Below, piece by piece: positions 7,516 through 14,289 of a stretch of 19,130 bases of DNA. The notes beneath the pieces are model-generated. The model saw only the letters and a program-made list of their open reading frames with translations, had not been told where the DNA came from and ran no database searches. A program made the position numbers and the translations under genes. This DNA comes from DATDYA01 sp035289165. Lineage in GTDB: Bacteria > Patescibacteriota > Patescibacteriia > Magasanikbacterales > GWA2-37-8. The stretch's first letter is position 1; each line of letters begins with the position of its first letter. The stretch lies in NCBI GenBank assembly GCA_035289165.1, contig DATDYA010000019.1:1-19130 (forward strand). The letters run 5' to 3'.

Positions 7516-8549
7516 CAAAACAGATAATCTTAATCGCTAGTACCAACAAAGGGAAGGTGGAAGAAATCCGTTCACATTTAAATGATCTTCCTTTTAAATT
7601 TATCGGTTTAAATGATCTAAATAAAAATATCCCCGAACCCGACGAACCATTCCCAACGACTTACTTTAATGCACTTAAAAAAGCCGAGTATTATGCTCAA
7701 AAAACGAGACTTTTAACCATTGCCGAAGATACCGCTCTTTATGTAAACAGCCTGGGCGGCCTGCCCGGAATTAAATCCAAACGCTTTGGCGCCACTCCCG
7801 AAGAAAGAAATAACAAGCTACTAAAAGCCATGGTGCCGTACCAAGGAACAAAACGCAACGCTCGCTTCGAAACGTCGGCCTGTTTGTTTGATCCGAAAGA
7901 TAATTCGGCCCAAATATTTGGTGGCCAAGTTAAAGGAACTATTGCTACCTCAATTCATCCCGCTCCTCGCGGGGGGATGGGCTATGATGCCGTTTTTTAT
8001 TACCCACCTCTTAAAAAGTATTTTGCTGATCTGACAGTGGAAGAAAAAAATAACGTTAGTCACCGCGGACAAGCTATTACCAAATTGAAACATTATTTAA
8101 ACAAATTAAACCAAGCGCCACAATATTTGGTGCCGGTGTCATTAATAATAAAAGATAAAAAAGTATTACTTTTAAAACGTCGGGATCCGAGACCAGATCT
8201 CAATGATCGGTTTGAATTTCCCGGTGGGGGAGTAGAATATGGAGAAACAATGGAAAAATGTTTAGAACGCGAGACTTTTGAAGAAACCGGCTATCACGTT
8301 GAAATAATTCGACAACTACCAAAATTCTTTACGGCCATTAGAAACAACAAAGACGATCACTACCAAGTTTTTACTATTTTATTTCTTTGTAAAATTAAAT
8401 CTGGCCGATTAAAACTTAACCCTTCAGAACACTCCAGCTTCGGCTGGTATACATACAAAAAAATGATGAAAACCAATCTTATTCCTTTAAATCGCAAAAC
8501 GATACAAAATTTAGAAAACAAAAAAATACTTTTAAAATATATAGATTAA
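7512..8549 (+). CDS. Fusion of RdgB/HAM1 non-canonical NTP pyrophosphatase and Nudix hydrolase
   Basis: 345 residues, two nucleotide-pool cleaning domains in one chain. Residues about 1-197 are RdgB/HAM1 (dITP/XTP pyrophosphatase): ASTNKGKVEEI at the N-terminus, AEDTALYVNSLGGLPG around the catalytic acidic loop (canonical ADDSGL), GGMGYDAVFYYP, and a terminal SHRGQAI. Residues about 205-345 are a Nudix hydrolase with a complete Nudix box: G239-x5-E245-x7-R253-E254-x2-E257-E258-x-G260, preceded by LLLKRRDP and FEFPGGG. Free-standing RdgB is about 200 residues, so the second domain is a true extension in the same frame. Together they would hydrolyse deaminated purine NTPs and oxidised or other nucleoside diphosphate derivatives; the Nudix substrate cannot be predicted. 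serS starts 4 nt downstream. Confidence 0.93.
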   Translation: MTKQIILIASTNKGKVEEIRSHLNDLPFKFIGLNDLNKNIPEPDEPFPTTYFNALKKAEYYAQKTRLLTIAEDTALYVNSLGGLPGIKSKRFGATPEERNNKLLKAMVPYQGTKRNARFETSACLFDPKDNSAQIFGGQVKGTIATSIHPAPRGGMGYDAVFYYPPLKKYFADLTVEEKNNVSHRGQAITKLKHYLNKLNQAPQYLVPVSLIIKDKKVLLLKRRDPRPDLNDRFEFPGGGVEYGETMEKCLERETFEETGYHVEIIRQLPKFFTAIRNNKDDHYQVFTILFLCKIKSGRLKLNPSEHSSFGWYTYKKMMKTNLIPLNRKTIQNLENKKILLKYID

Positions 8550-8553
8550 GAAT

Positions 8554-9807
8554 ATGCTAGACCTAAAATTTATTAGGGAGAATAAGGCAACAATCCAAAA
8601 AAACTGTACAAACCGACGGGTTAAGGTCGACCTCGACCGCTTGTTAGAATTAGACGAAAAACGTCGAACCTTGATTCAAGAAATTGAGGAAAAGCGCGCC
8701 TTGAAAAACCAAAAATCCAAAGGTAAGCCGAGCGAAGAAGAAATCGCTAAACTCAAGGCCGTTGGGGATAAAGTTAAGGATTTGGAGTCGGCTTTAGTGA
8801 GGACCGAAGAAGAGCTAAATAAACTAATGTTACAAGTTCCTAATTTAACCCATCCCGATTCGCCGATTGGTGGGGAAGAGGATTATCGAGTTGTCTACAC
8901 TAACCACGAAGCAACTGTTTTTTCTTTTCCACCCAAGGATCATGAATCACTGCTCACCGAACGTAATTTAATTGATTTTGAACGAGCCGCCAAAGTGGCG
9001 GGCGCAAAATTTTATTTTCTTAAAAATGACCTGGTACGACTCAACATGGCGATGCTGAATTATGGCATGGATGTCGCCTCAAAGTATGGGTACGAAATCA
9101 TGGAGACCCCGGATTTAGCAAAAGATGAAATACTAACTGGCGTTGGCTTCAATCCCCGAGGTCCAGAAACTCAAGTTTATTCGATCGAAAATACCGACCT
9201 TAGTTTAATCGGCACAGCCGAGATAACTCTTGGCGGTTACCACGCTAACGAAATTTTAGACCTAACCCAAGGACCCAAAAAATATGTAGCCCTGTCACAT
9301 TGTTTTAGAACCGAGGCCGGTTCTTACGGACGAACAAGTAAAGGTTTGTACCGTGTGCACCAGTTCACTAAATTAGAGATGTTTGTCTATTGTAAACCAG
9401 AAGACAGTGAAAAATATCATGAAGAAATATTAAATATTGAAAAAGAAATTGTTGATGGGTTAGACATCCCTTATCGCGTTATTGATATCCCAAGTGGAGA
9501 CTTGGGCGGCCCGGCTTACCGAAAATACGACATCGAAGCCTGGATGATTATGAATGGCCACGATGACAAACAAGGGGATTATGGTGAGATAACAAGCTGT
9601 AGTAACTGCACAGACTACCAAGCGCGCCGCCTAAATATCCGTTACCGCAAAGAAGATAACTCTACAGATTTTGTTCATACTTTAAATGGGACGGCTGTTG
9701 TTCTAAGCCGTTTCCCAATCGCTCTAGTCGAAAACCATCAACAGGCTGATGGTAGTATTACCGTGCCACAAGTTTTACGCCCCTACCTTAACAAAGAAAA
9801 AATTTAA
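8554..9807 (+). CDS. serS: Seryl-tRNA synthetase
   Basis: Charges tRNA-Ser, and tRNA-Sec if present, with serine. Its 417 residues match bacterial SerRS. An N-terminal long-helix hairpin that grips the tRNA variable arm (about 28-105, rich in K, E and L) precedes the class II core. The core has LIGTAEITL, motif 2 CFRTEAGSYGRTSKGLYR with R252, the MEF-like KLEMF segment, and motif 3 LNGTAVVLSRFPIALVEN with R386. Everything required is present. It follows the RdgB-Nudix gene after 4 nt without a promoter or Shine-Dalgarno sequence, so it probably shares that transcript. No hairpin terminator is evident between serS and the next gene. Confidence 0.97.
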   Translation: MLDLKFIRENKATIQKNCTNRRVKVDLDRLLELDEKRRTLIQEIEEKRALKNQKSKGKPSEEEIAKLKAVGDKVKDLESALVRTEEELNKLMLQVPNLTHPDSPIGGEEDYRVVYTNHEATVFSFPPKDHESLLTERNLIDFERAAKVAGAKFYFLKNDLVRLNMAMLNYGMDVASKYGYEIMETPDLAKDEILTGVGFNPRGPETQVYSIENTDLSLIGTAEITLGGYHANEILDLTQGPKKYVALSHCFRTEAGSYGRTSKGLYRVHQFTKLEMFVYCKPEDSEKYHEEILNIEKEIVDGLDIPYRVIDIPSGDLGGPAYRKYDIEAWMIMNGHDDKQGDYGEITSCSNCTDYQARRLNIRYRKEDNSTDFVHTLNGTAVVLSRFPIALVENHQQADGSITVPQVLRPYLNKEKI

Positions 9808-9824
9808 TTTTTAATTAGAATTAT

Positions 9825-10271
9825 ATGACCGAAGAAGAAACAAAGAGCGGATGTAATCTCCATGGCCCATATGAAGTGTGTGGGCACACAACGGAAACAT
9901 GTCGTCCGGACAGTGCTAATGCTGACACAACAGACGATGATCTCACACCAGAACAAAGTCACAAGCTTCAAGTCAAATCACTAAAATATTCTATGGACAT
10001 GCTTGATGAAGCCGGTCATTTAGGTACATGGAGACAAGATATTGCCATGACGATAGCTGGTGACTCATTAAAGGGAGGAAAATTAGAACCTATGCAGCAA
10101 AATAGGCTTCTTGGCCAAAAATTAGAAACTTTTGTGGAATATCTAGAAGATGATGTGCTACCTTACGCTTCTGATGAGGAGATAAGGGTTGCAAGACAAT
10201 TAGTTGTTAAATTAATGGAATTCCAAGCAGATCCGAAAACCCATCTTGAAGAATTGAGCCAAATATTTTAG
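9825..10271 (+). CDS. Unrecognised small acidic protein with N-terminal Cys/His cluster
   Basis: 148 residues with no family I recognise. The N-terminus carries C10-x2-H13-x5-C19-x-H21-x4-C26, a spacing that could hold one Zn2+ or similar metal; there is no other Cys in the protein. A low-complexity acidic linker (about 28-42, DSANADTTDDD) leads to a predominantly helical, amphipathic C-terminal region (about 43-148) with no membrane segment or signal peptide. The gene sits 17 nt after serS and about 40 nt before slipin, on the same strand. It has T at -1 and no Shine-Dalgarno sequence. Codons such as ACA, TCA and CAT look more frequent than in neighbouring genes, a visual impression only. 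It could be a lineage-specific protein or a recent arrival. It is coding because it is a full-length open frame fitting the operon spacing. Confidence 0.75.
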   Translation: MTEEETKSGCNLHGPYEVCGHTTETCRPDSANADTTDDDLTPEQSHKLQVKSLKYSMDMLDEAGHLGTWRQDIAMTIAGDSLKGGKLEPMQQNRLLGQKLETFVEYLEDDVLPYASDEEIRVARQLVVKLMEFQADPKTHLEELSQIF

Positions 10272-10295
10272 CTAACGAATAAAGTAATAAATTAT

Positions 10296-10301
10296 TATAA
10301 T
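10296..10301 (+). promoter_or_regulatory. Consensus -10 box of the slipin-alr-ftsQ unit
   Basis: A perfect TATAAT in the gap after the Cys/His gene. No good -35 is present (TAACGA at 17-bp spacing is poor). The ATG at 10312 is only 10 nt past the hexamer, so a transcript starting about 7 nt downstream would have a leader of about 4 nt. Confidence 0.6.
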
Positions 10302-10311
10302 TTGTTGTCCT

Positions 10312-11055
10312 ATGGAATTTTTATACACTATTTTAATTATAATCGCCGCGATTATAATCTCGAGCATCCGTCAGATCAACCAGTACCAACGCGGAGTGAA
10401 GTTTATGCTGGGTAAATATATTAAAACTATCGAACCCGGTTGGCGAATAATCCTCCCGGTCATTCAAAGCATGAAAAAAGTAGATATTCGTACTAAAGCC
10501 GTTGACGTACCACTGCAAGAAGCCATTACCAGGGATAATGTTTCCGCAAAGATCAATGCCGTAATTTATTACCGAGTTAACGATGCCGCCAAGGCTTTCT
10601 TAGAAGTAGAAAACTTCTTTTACGCGGTTAGCCAGTTGGCTCAAACTACCATGCGCAATGTTGTTGGTGAATTAGAATTGGATGAATTGTTAGCTAACCG
10701 TGAAGCGGCCGCAAAAAGAATCCGAGAAATTGTCGACATTGCGAGCGATCCCTGGGGAATTAAAGTGGAGAGTGTTGAATTAAAAGATATTATTCTGCCC
10801 GAAGACATGCAGCGTGTCATTGCCAAACAAGCCGAAGCTGAACGTGAACGCCGCTCGGTAGTTATTAAAGCAAGCGGCGAAGTTATGGCGGCGGAAAATC
10901 TTTCTAAGGCCGCCGCCATGCTCTCTGCCCAGCCTGGCGCTTTGCACCTTCGTACCTTAAGCACTATTAACGACGTCAGTTCCGATCAGTCCAACACCGT
11001 CATCTTCGCTATTCCCTTAGAAATTTTACGGGCTTTTGAAAAGTCCAAGGAATAA
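10312..11055 (+). CDS. Slipin/stomatin-like SPFH (band 7) membrane protein
   Basis: 247 residues of the SPFH/prohibitin superfamily, which form membrane-anchored ring or microdomain assemblies. An N-terminal hydrophobic hairpin or helix (about 3-18) is followed by the slipin signature QINQYQRGVKFMLGKY and EPGWRIILPVI, then VDIRTKAVDVPLQEAITRD, typical of slipins. The SPFH fold spans about 18-175. An Ala/Glu-rich helix (KQAEAERERRSVVIKASGE) leads into a C-terminal helical segment. Slipins are often paired with an NfeD-family membrane serine protease, but none is adjacent. alr starts 2 nt after its stop, so the two are co-transcribed, presumably from the TATAAT at 10296. Its cellular role in this lineage is unknown. 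Confidence 0.93.
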   Translation: MEFLYTILIIIAAIIISSIRQINQYQRGVKFMLGKYIKTIEPGWRIILPVIQSMKKVDIRTKAVDVPLQEAITRDNVSAKINAVIYYRVNDAAKAFLEVENFFYAVSQLAQTTMRNVVGELELDELLANREAAAKRIREIVDIASDPWGIKVESVELKDIILPEDMQRVIAKQAEAERERRSVVIKASGEVMAAENLSKAAAMLSAQPGALHLRTLSTINDVSSDQSNTVIFAIPLEILRAFEKSKE

Positions 11056-11057
11056 TT

Positions 11058-12167
11058 ATGTTTACTTGGGTCGAAGTCAATACTAGAGCGATTAAACACA
11101 ATATCGCCGTTTTTCGCAAATTGATTGGAAAAAATAGACTCCTCATGCCAGTTGTTAAAGCCAATGCCTATGGACATGGGATGATTGAGATTGCCAAAAT
11201 ATGTGACAAAGCTAAAGATGTTGACCGTATTTGTGTAGTCAGTGGGGGAGAGGCAATTGCCTTGCGTGAAAATGGCATCAAAAAACCAATTCAAATCTTA
11301 AGTTTCTATGACTTAGACAAATCCCTTACCAAATTAATTGGCAAAAATATTATTTTCCCCGTATATAGTATTGAACAGATTAATTACTTACAAAAAATAG
11401 GGGAGGGACTCAATAAAAAAATAAAAATACACCTAAAGCTAGACACTGGCGCGGCTCGGACGGGAATTTTAATAAAAGACTTGGCCACCTTTATTCAAAA
11501 AATACACGGGTCTAACCGCCTAGAATTAGAAGGGTTAATGAGTCACTTCGCTTCGAGTGAAGAGAATAAAAAACATACTCGCCAACAAATTAAAATTTTT
11601 GAAGAGGCAGCGCGGCTAATCGAGGACACCGGAATTAAATTAAAGGTAAAACACATGGCCTGTTCGGCCGCCTCAACGATTTATCCGGCTTCTCTTTTTA
11701 ATGGCATGCGCCTGGGTTTAAGTTTATATGGTCTTTATCCAGCCGAAGAAATAACTAAAATTATTAAACTCAAACCGGCCTTATCTTGGCATACTAAAAT
11801 AATCCAGGTTAAAACCCTATCGGCTGGGTCTAAAATTGGTTATGGGGGCACTTATACAACGCCAAACAGGCAAACCATCGCCGTACTGCCGGTTGGCTAC
11901 TGGGACGGCTTAGATCGCGGCTTAAGCAATATTGGAGAAGTATTGGTAAAGGGAATACGTTGCCCTATTCGAGGCCGAATCTGTATGAATTTAACTATGG
12001 TTGACGTTAGTAAAGTTAAAAACCCGGGAGCGGGTATGGTGGCTACGATAATCGGCCGATCAAAAGGTAAAATCTTAACTGCTGACGACATTGCTAAAAA
12101 AATAAACACTATTAATTACGAGGTAGTGGACCGGATTAATCCATTAATTCCTCGAATTTATCGTTAA
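11058..12167 (+). CDS. alr: Alanine racemase
   Basis: PLP-dependent interconversion of L- and D-alanine, supplying D-Ala for peptidoglycan. Its 369 residues are normal. An N-terminal TIM barrel carries the PLP lysine K34 in PVVKANAYGHG, and the C-terminal beta domain carries the second catalytic base Y262 in KIGYGGTY, with VLPVGYWDGLDR and the substrate-carboxylate region CMNLTMVDVS. All catalytic residues are present. It begins 2 nt after slipin and is the one gene with a plausible Shine-Dalgarno-like AAGGA about 7 nt before its ATG, although that falls in the last slipin codons (AAG GAA TAA). ftsQ follows after 1 nt. It supports wall synthesis together with the mre genes. Confidence 0.97.
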   Translation: MFTWVEVNTRAIKHNIAVFRKLIGKNRLLMPVVKANAYGHGMIEIAKICDKAKDVDRICVVSGGEAIALRENGIKKPIQILSFYDLDKSLTKLIGKNIIFPVYSIEQINYLQKIGEGLNKKIKIHLKLDTGAARTGILIKDLATFIQKIHGSNRLELEGLMSHFASSEENKKHTRQQIKIFEEAARLIEDTGIKLKVKHMACSAASTIYPASLFNGMRLGLSLYGLYPAEEITKIIKLKPALSWHTKIIQVKTLSAGSKIGYGGTYTTPNRQTIAVLPVGYWDGLDRGLSNIGEVLVKGIRCPIRGRICMNLTMVDVSKVKNPGAGMVATIIGRSKGKILTADDIAKKINTINYEVVDRINPLIPRIYR

Positions 12168-12168
12168 C

Positions 12169-13155
12169 ATGCGCTACGTTGGGGGTGGTAATAATTCATT
12201 CCGAGAAAATCGACCGAAAGAAAAATTCTTTCGAAAATTTTTAAATATACTTAAAAAAAATAAAAGAAACCCTAGGCTCTCCGGACCAATCTGTCGCTTG
12301 CACAACCCTTACCACAAAGAAAAACCGGAAATGAGCGCCTGGCGAAGATATCTTGGTTTAATTTTACTCTGGTCGACAATTATTGCTTGGTTGTTTATAA
12401 TGATTTATTCACCCTATTTTCGTCTACAAAAAATTATTTACAGCGGTTTAGAAATTATTAAAAAAGAAGACATTGATAACGACATCCGGCGCAATCTAGT
12501 AAAAGATGGGAGTTGGTGGCCAAAAAACAACTTTTTCTTCCTTAGCGAAAAAAATGTCGCCAATTATCTAAATGAACGCTATCTTTTAAACAATGTTACG
12601 GTTACAAAAATATTCCCAGATACTTTAGAAATAGATTTAGAAGAAAAAATATCTAGTGTTATTTACGATAACACCCAAGGTTATTATCTCCTCGATCAAG
12701 AGGGTAGGGTAATTAAAGAATTGGGGTTAATAAACGAAGACGAATTTAAAGTTATTACCTCTCCGGCGACCACTTCCACACCCACAACAACCGAAATGAT
12801 CCACGAACCTAACTACCGTCGGGCCAAGTTACAACACGGCGCCTATCCAATAATCTTTGACAAACGTAATGCAACAACTACTCTAAACGAAATTGCTCTA
12901 CCAGAAAAAATCGTGCAATCCGTTATCTTTTGGTCTGAAGCGGTGGAAAAACAGGGGATACCCCGCGTTAAGTACTTTGAGCTTGAAGGTATCTATTCGG
13001 GTATCAAGGCATATAATGAATCAGTTTGGGATGTTTTTTTTCAGCCACACAGCGATTGGCAGTCCCAAATAAATGTAATAAAGAATATATTAAAAACAAC
13101 CCGGCCAACAGACTATATCGATGTACGATACGAGGGGAGAGTGTATTGGAAGTAG
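12169..13155 (+). CDS. ftsQ: Cell division protein FtsQ/DivIB family
   Basis: Bitopic divisome scaffold that joins FtsB/FtsL and regulates septal wall synthesis; 328 residues. A long, strongly basic cytoplasmic N-terminus (1-60) precedes one membrane helix (about 61-80). A POTRA domain (about 84-155) begins FRLQKIIYSGLEIIKKEDI and ends in a typical FPDTLEIDLEEK strand. Then come the FtsQ beta domain with YYLLDQEGRVI and a terminal YIDVRYEGRVYWK strand, characteristic of the family. A Ser/Thr/Pro-rich insert (SPATTSTPTTTE, about 199-210) interrupts the beta domain and is unusual. The cytoplasmic tail is longer than in E. coli FtsQ. It starts 1 nt after alr, with C at -1. Confidence 0.9.
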   Translation: MRYVGGGNNSFRENRPKEKFFRKFLNILKKNKRNPRLSGPICRLHNPYHKEKPEMSAWRRYLGLILLWSTIIAWLFIMIYSPYFRLQKIIYSGLEIIKKEDIDNDIRRNLVKDGSWWPKNNFFFLSEKNVANYLNERYLLNNVTVTKIFPDTLEIDLEEKISSVIYDNTQGYYLLDQEGRVIKELGLINEDEFKVITSPATTSTPTTTEMIHEPNYRRAKLQHGAYPIIFDKRNATTTLNEIALPEKIVQSVIFWSEAVEKQGIPRVKYFELEGIYSGIKAYNESVWDVFFQPHSDWQSQINVIKNILKTTRPTDYIDVRYEGRVYWK

Positions 13156-13268
13156 ACTTGTGCTTTATTTAATTATATATTAAAATAGATATACAACGTC
13201 GTATAACATAGATTAATGAGCTTCGATATGGTACAATATATGGTATACTTATATCTATAATAACACCT
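13156..13268 (+). promoter_or_regulatory. AT-rich regulatory region ahead of the Xer recombinase
   Basis: A 113-nt gap holding three separate patterns. An AT-only inverted repeat TTTAAT-N5-ATTAAA lies at 13168-13184. A 16-bp near-palindrome TATACAACGTCGTATA lies at 13190-13205. Three -10-like hexamers spaced exactly 12 bp apart are TACAAT (13232-13237), TATACT (13244-13249) and TATAAT (13256-13261). The first two carry the extended TGG prefix and form a 12-bp tandem repeat, ATATGGTACAAT then ATATGGTATACT (10/12 identical). No convincing -35 is seen. The last hexamer ends 7 nt before the ATG, so its transcript would be leaderless. The palindrome could be an operator. Confidence 0.6.
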
Positions 13269-14231
13269 ATGAATAAATCGTCTCTACCATTAGTAAAACA
13301 CGTAAACCCTTTCCTAGAATACTGCGAGGTCGAAAAAGGCCTATCACCCGTCTCGGTGATTAATTACCACAACTTCCTCAAGCTATTTACTCGGTGGCTA
13401 AAAGATAACAAGTTGGATAGCATCTTACCCCACCAATTGACGCCAGAACACATTTGGGACTATAGGCTACACCTTTCACGTCGAAAAGATAAAAAAGGAG
13501 GGTTTATAAAGAAGCGCAGTCAAAACTACTATTTAATCGCCATACGCAACCTATTAGACTATTTTACTGACCGAGATATTGAATCTTTGCCCTCTAGTAA
13601 AATTAAGCTTCCTAAATTAACTGACAAAGATAAAACAATTAAATTTTTAAAATTTGATCAAGTACTACGACTTTTTGATATGCCGGACACTTCGAGACCA
13701 GATGGTTTAAGAGACCGGGCGATCATCGAGGCCTTCTTCTCCACTGGTATGCGGGTATCTGAGCTCACGTCGCTTAATATACGACTCTTTGATGTAAACA
13801 ACCTTATAAAAGGTAAGTTTACTGACTTAGAACTAACGATCAGTGGTAAAGGTGGCTCAACCCGAACCGTGTACTTTTCCAATCGAGCATTAAAGTGGCT
13901 TTCTGAATATCTAAAGACTCGAAAAGACCTCTACCCTCCCCTCTTTGTTAACTACAAAAAAACCAAGGGAGACAATGAGCACCGCCTAACAACTCGTTCC
14001 GTGGAACGTTTAGTAAAAAAATACACGGCCATGGCCGGTCTTCCAGTTGACGCTACTCCGCACACCCTGAGACACAGTTTTGCTACAGATTTACTATCCC
14101 AAGGGGCAGATATGCGTTCTGTACAAGAACTATTGGGTCACAAGAACATTGTCACAACCCAAATTTACACTCACGTTACCAACCAACAGCTTAAAGAGGT
14201 ACATCGCAAATTTCATAGCGGAGAAAAATAA
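13269..14231 (+). CDS. Tyrosine site-specific recombinase, XerC/XerD family
   Basis: 320 residues, close to the 300 of housekeeping Xer recombinases. An N-terminal SAM-like core-binding domain (about 10-110, including FLEYCEVEKGLSPVSVINYHN) precedes the catalytic domain with the full set R162 (STGMRVSEL), K194 (SGKGGSTR), H265 and R268 (HTLRHSFATDLL), H291 (LLGHKNI) and nucleophile Y300 (QIYTHV). An intact active site, small size and housekeeping neighbours favour chromosome dimer resolution at dif rather than a prophage or integron enzyme. No att repeats or phage genes are visible. XerC and XerD cannot be told apart from this alone, and many CPR genomes appear to use a single Xer. The preceding region suggests dedicated regulation. 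Confidence 0.93.
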   Translation: MNKSSLPLVKHVNPFLEYCEVEKGLSPVSVINYHNFLKLFTRWLKDNKLDSILPHQLTPEHIWDYRLHLSRRKDKKGGFIKKRSQNYYLIAIRNLLDYFTDRDIESLPSSKIKLPKLTDKDKTIKFLKFDQVLRLFDMPDTSRPDGLRDRAIIEAFFSTGMRVSELTSLNIRLFDVNNLIKGKFTDLELTISGKGGSTRTVYFSNRALKWLSEYLKTRKDLYPPLFVNYKKTKGDNEHRLTTRSVERLVKKYTAMAGLPVDATPHTLRHSFATDLLSQGADMRSVQELLGHKNIVTTQIYTHVTNQQLKEVHRKFHSGEK

Positions 14232-14252
14232 AAAAACGATTTTACGATCGTT
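14228..14252 (-). terminator. Terminator for the minus-strand M23 gene, between convergent genes
   Basis: Read on the minus strand: AACGAT, loop CGTAAA, ATCGTT, then a run of T extending into a T-rich stretch (into 14224-14234). The stem is only 6 bp (14235-14240 with 14247-14252) but the U-tract is strong. On the plus strand the same stem is followed by CTATAAAAAATAATTTTT, weaker for the recombinase gene. The U-tract overlaps the recombinase stop codon (14229-14231). Confidence 0.65.
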
Positions 14253-14289
14253 CTATAAAAAATAATTTTTGAGTTTTCTGACCACCACT

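Noticed and set aside
9816..9821. TAGAAT as a -10 for the Cys/His protein gene
   Set aside because: It ends 3 nt before the ATG, so initiation would fall inside the coding region, and no -35 is present.
11047..11057. AAGGA as a true Shine-Dalgarno for alr
   Set aside because: It coincides with the last slipin codons (AAG GAA TAA), and no other gene in the window has a comparable site, so chance is as likely.
13269..14231. Phage or integron integrase marking a mobile element
   Set aside because: Length, motif layout and housekeeping neighbours fit a cellular Xer; no att repeats, phage genes, cassettes or tRNA target are visible.
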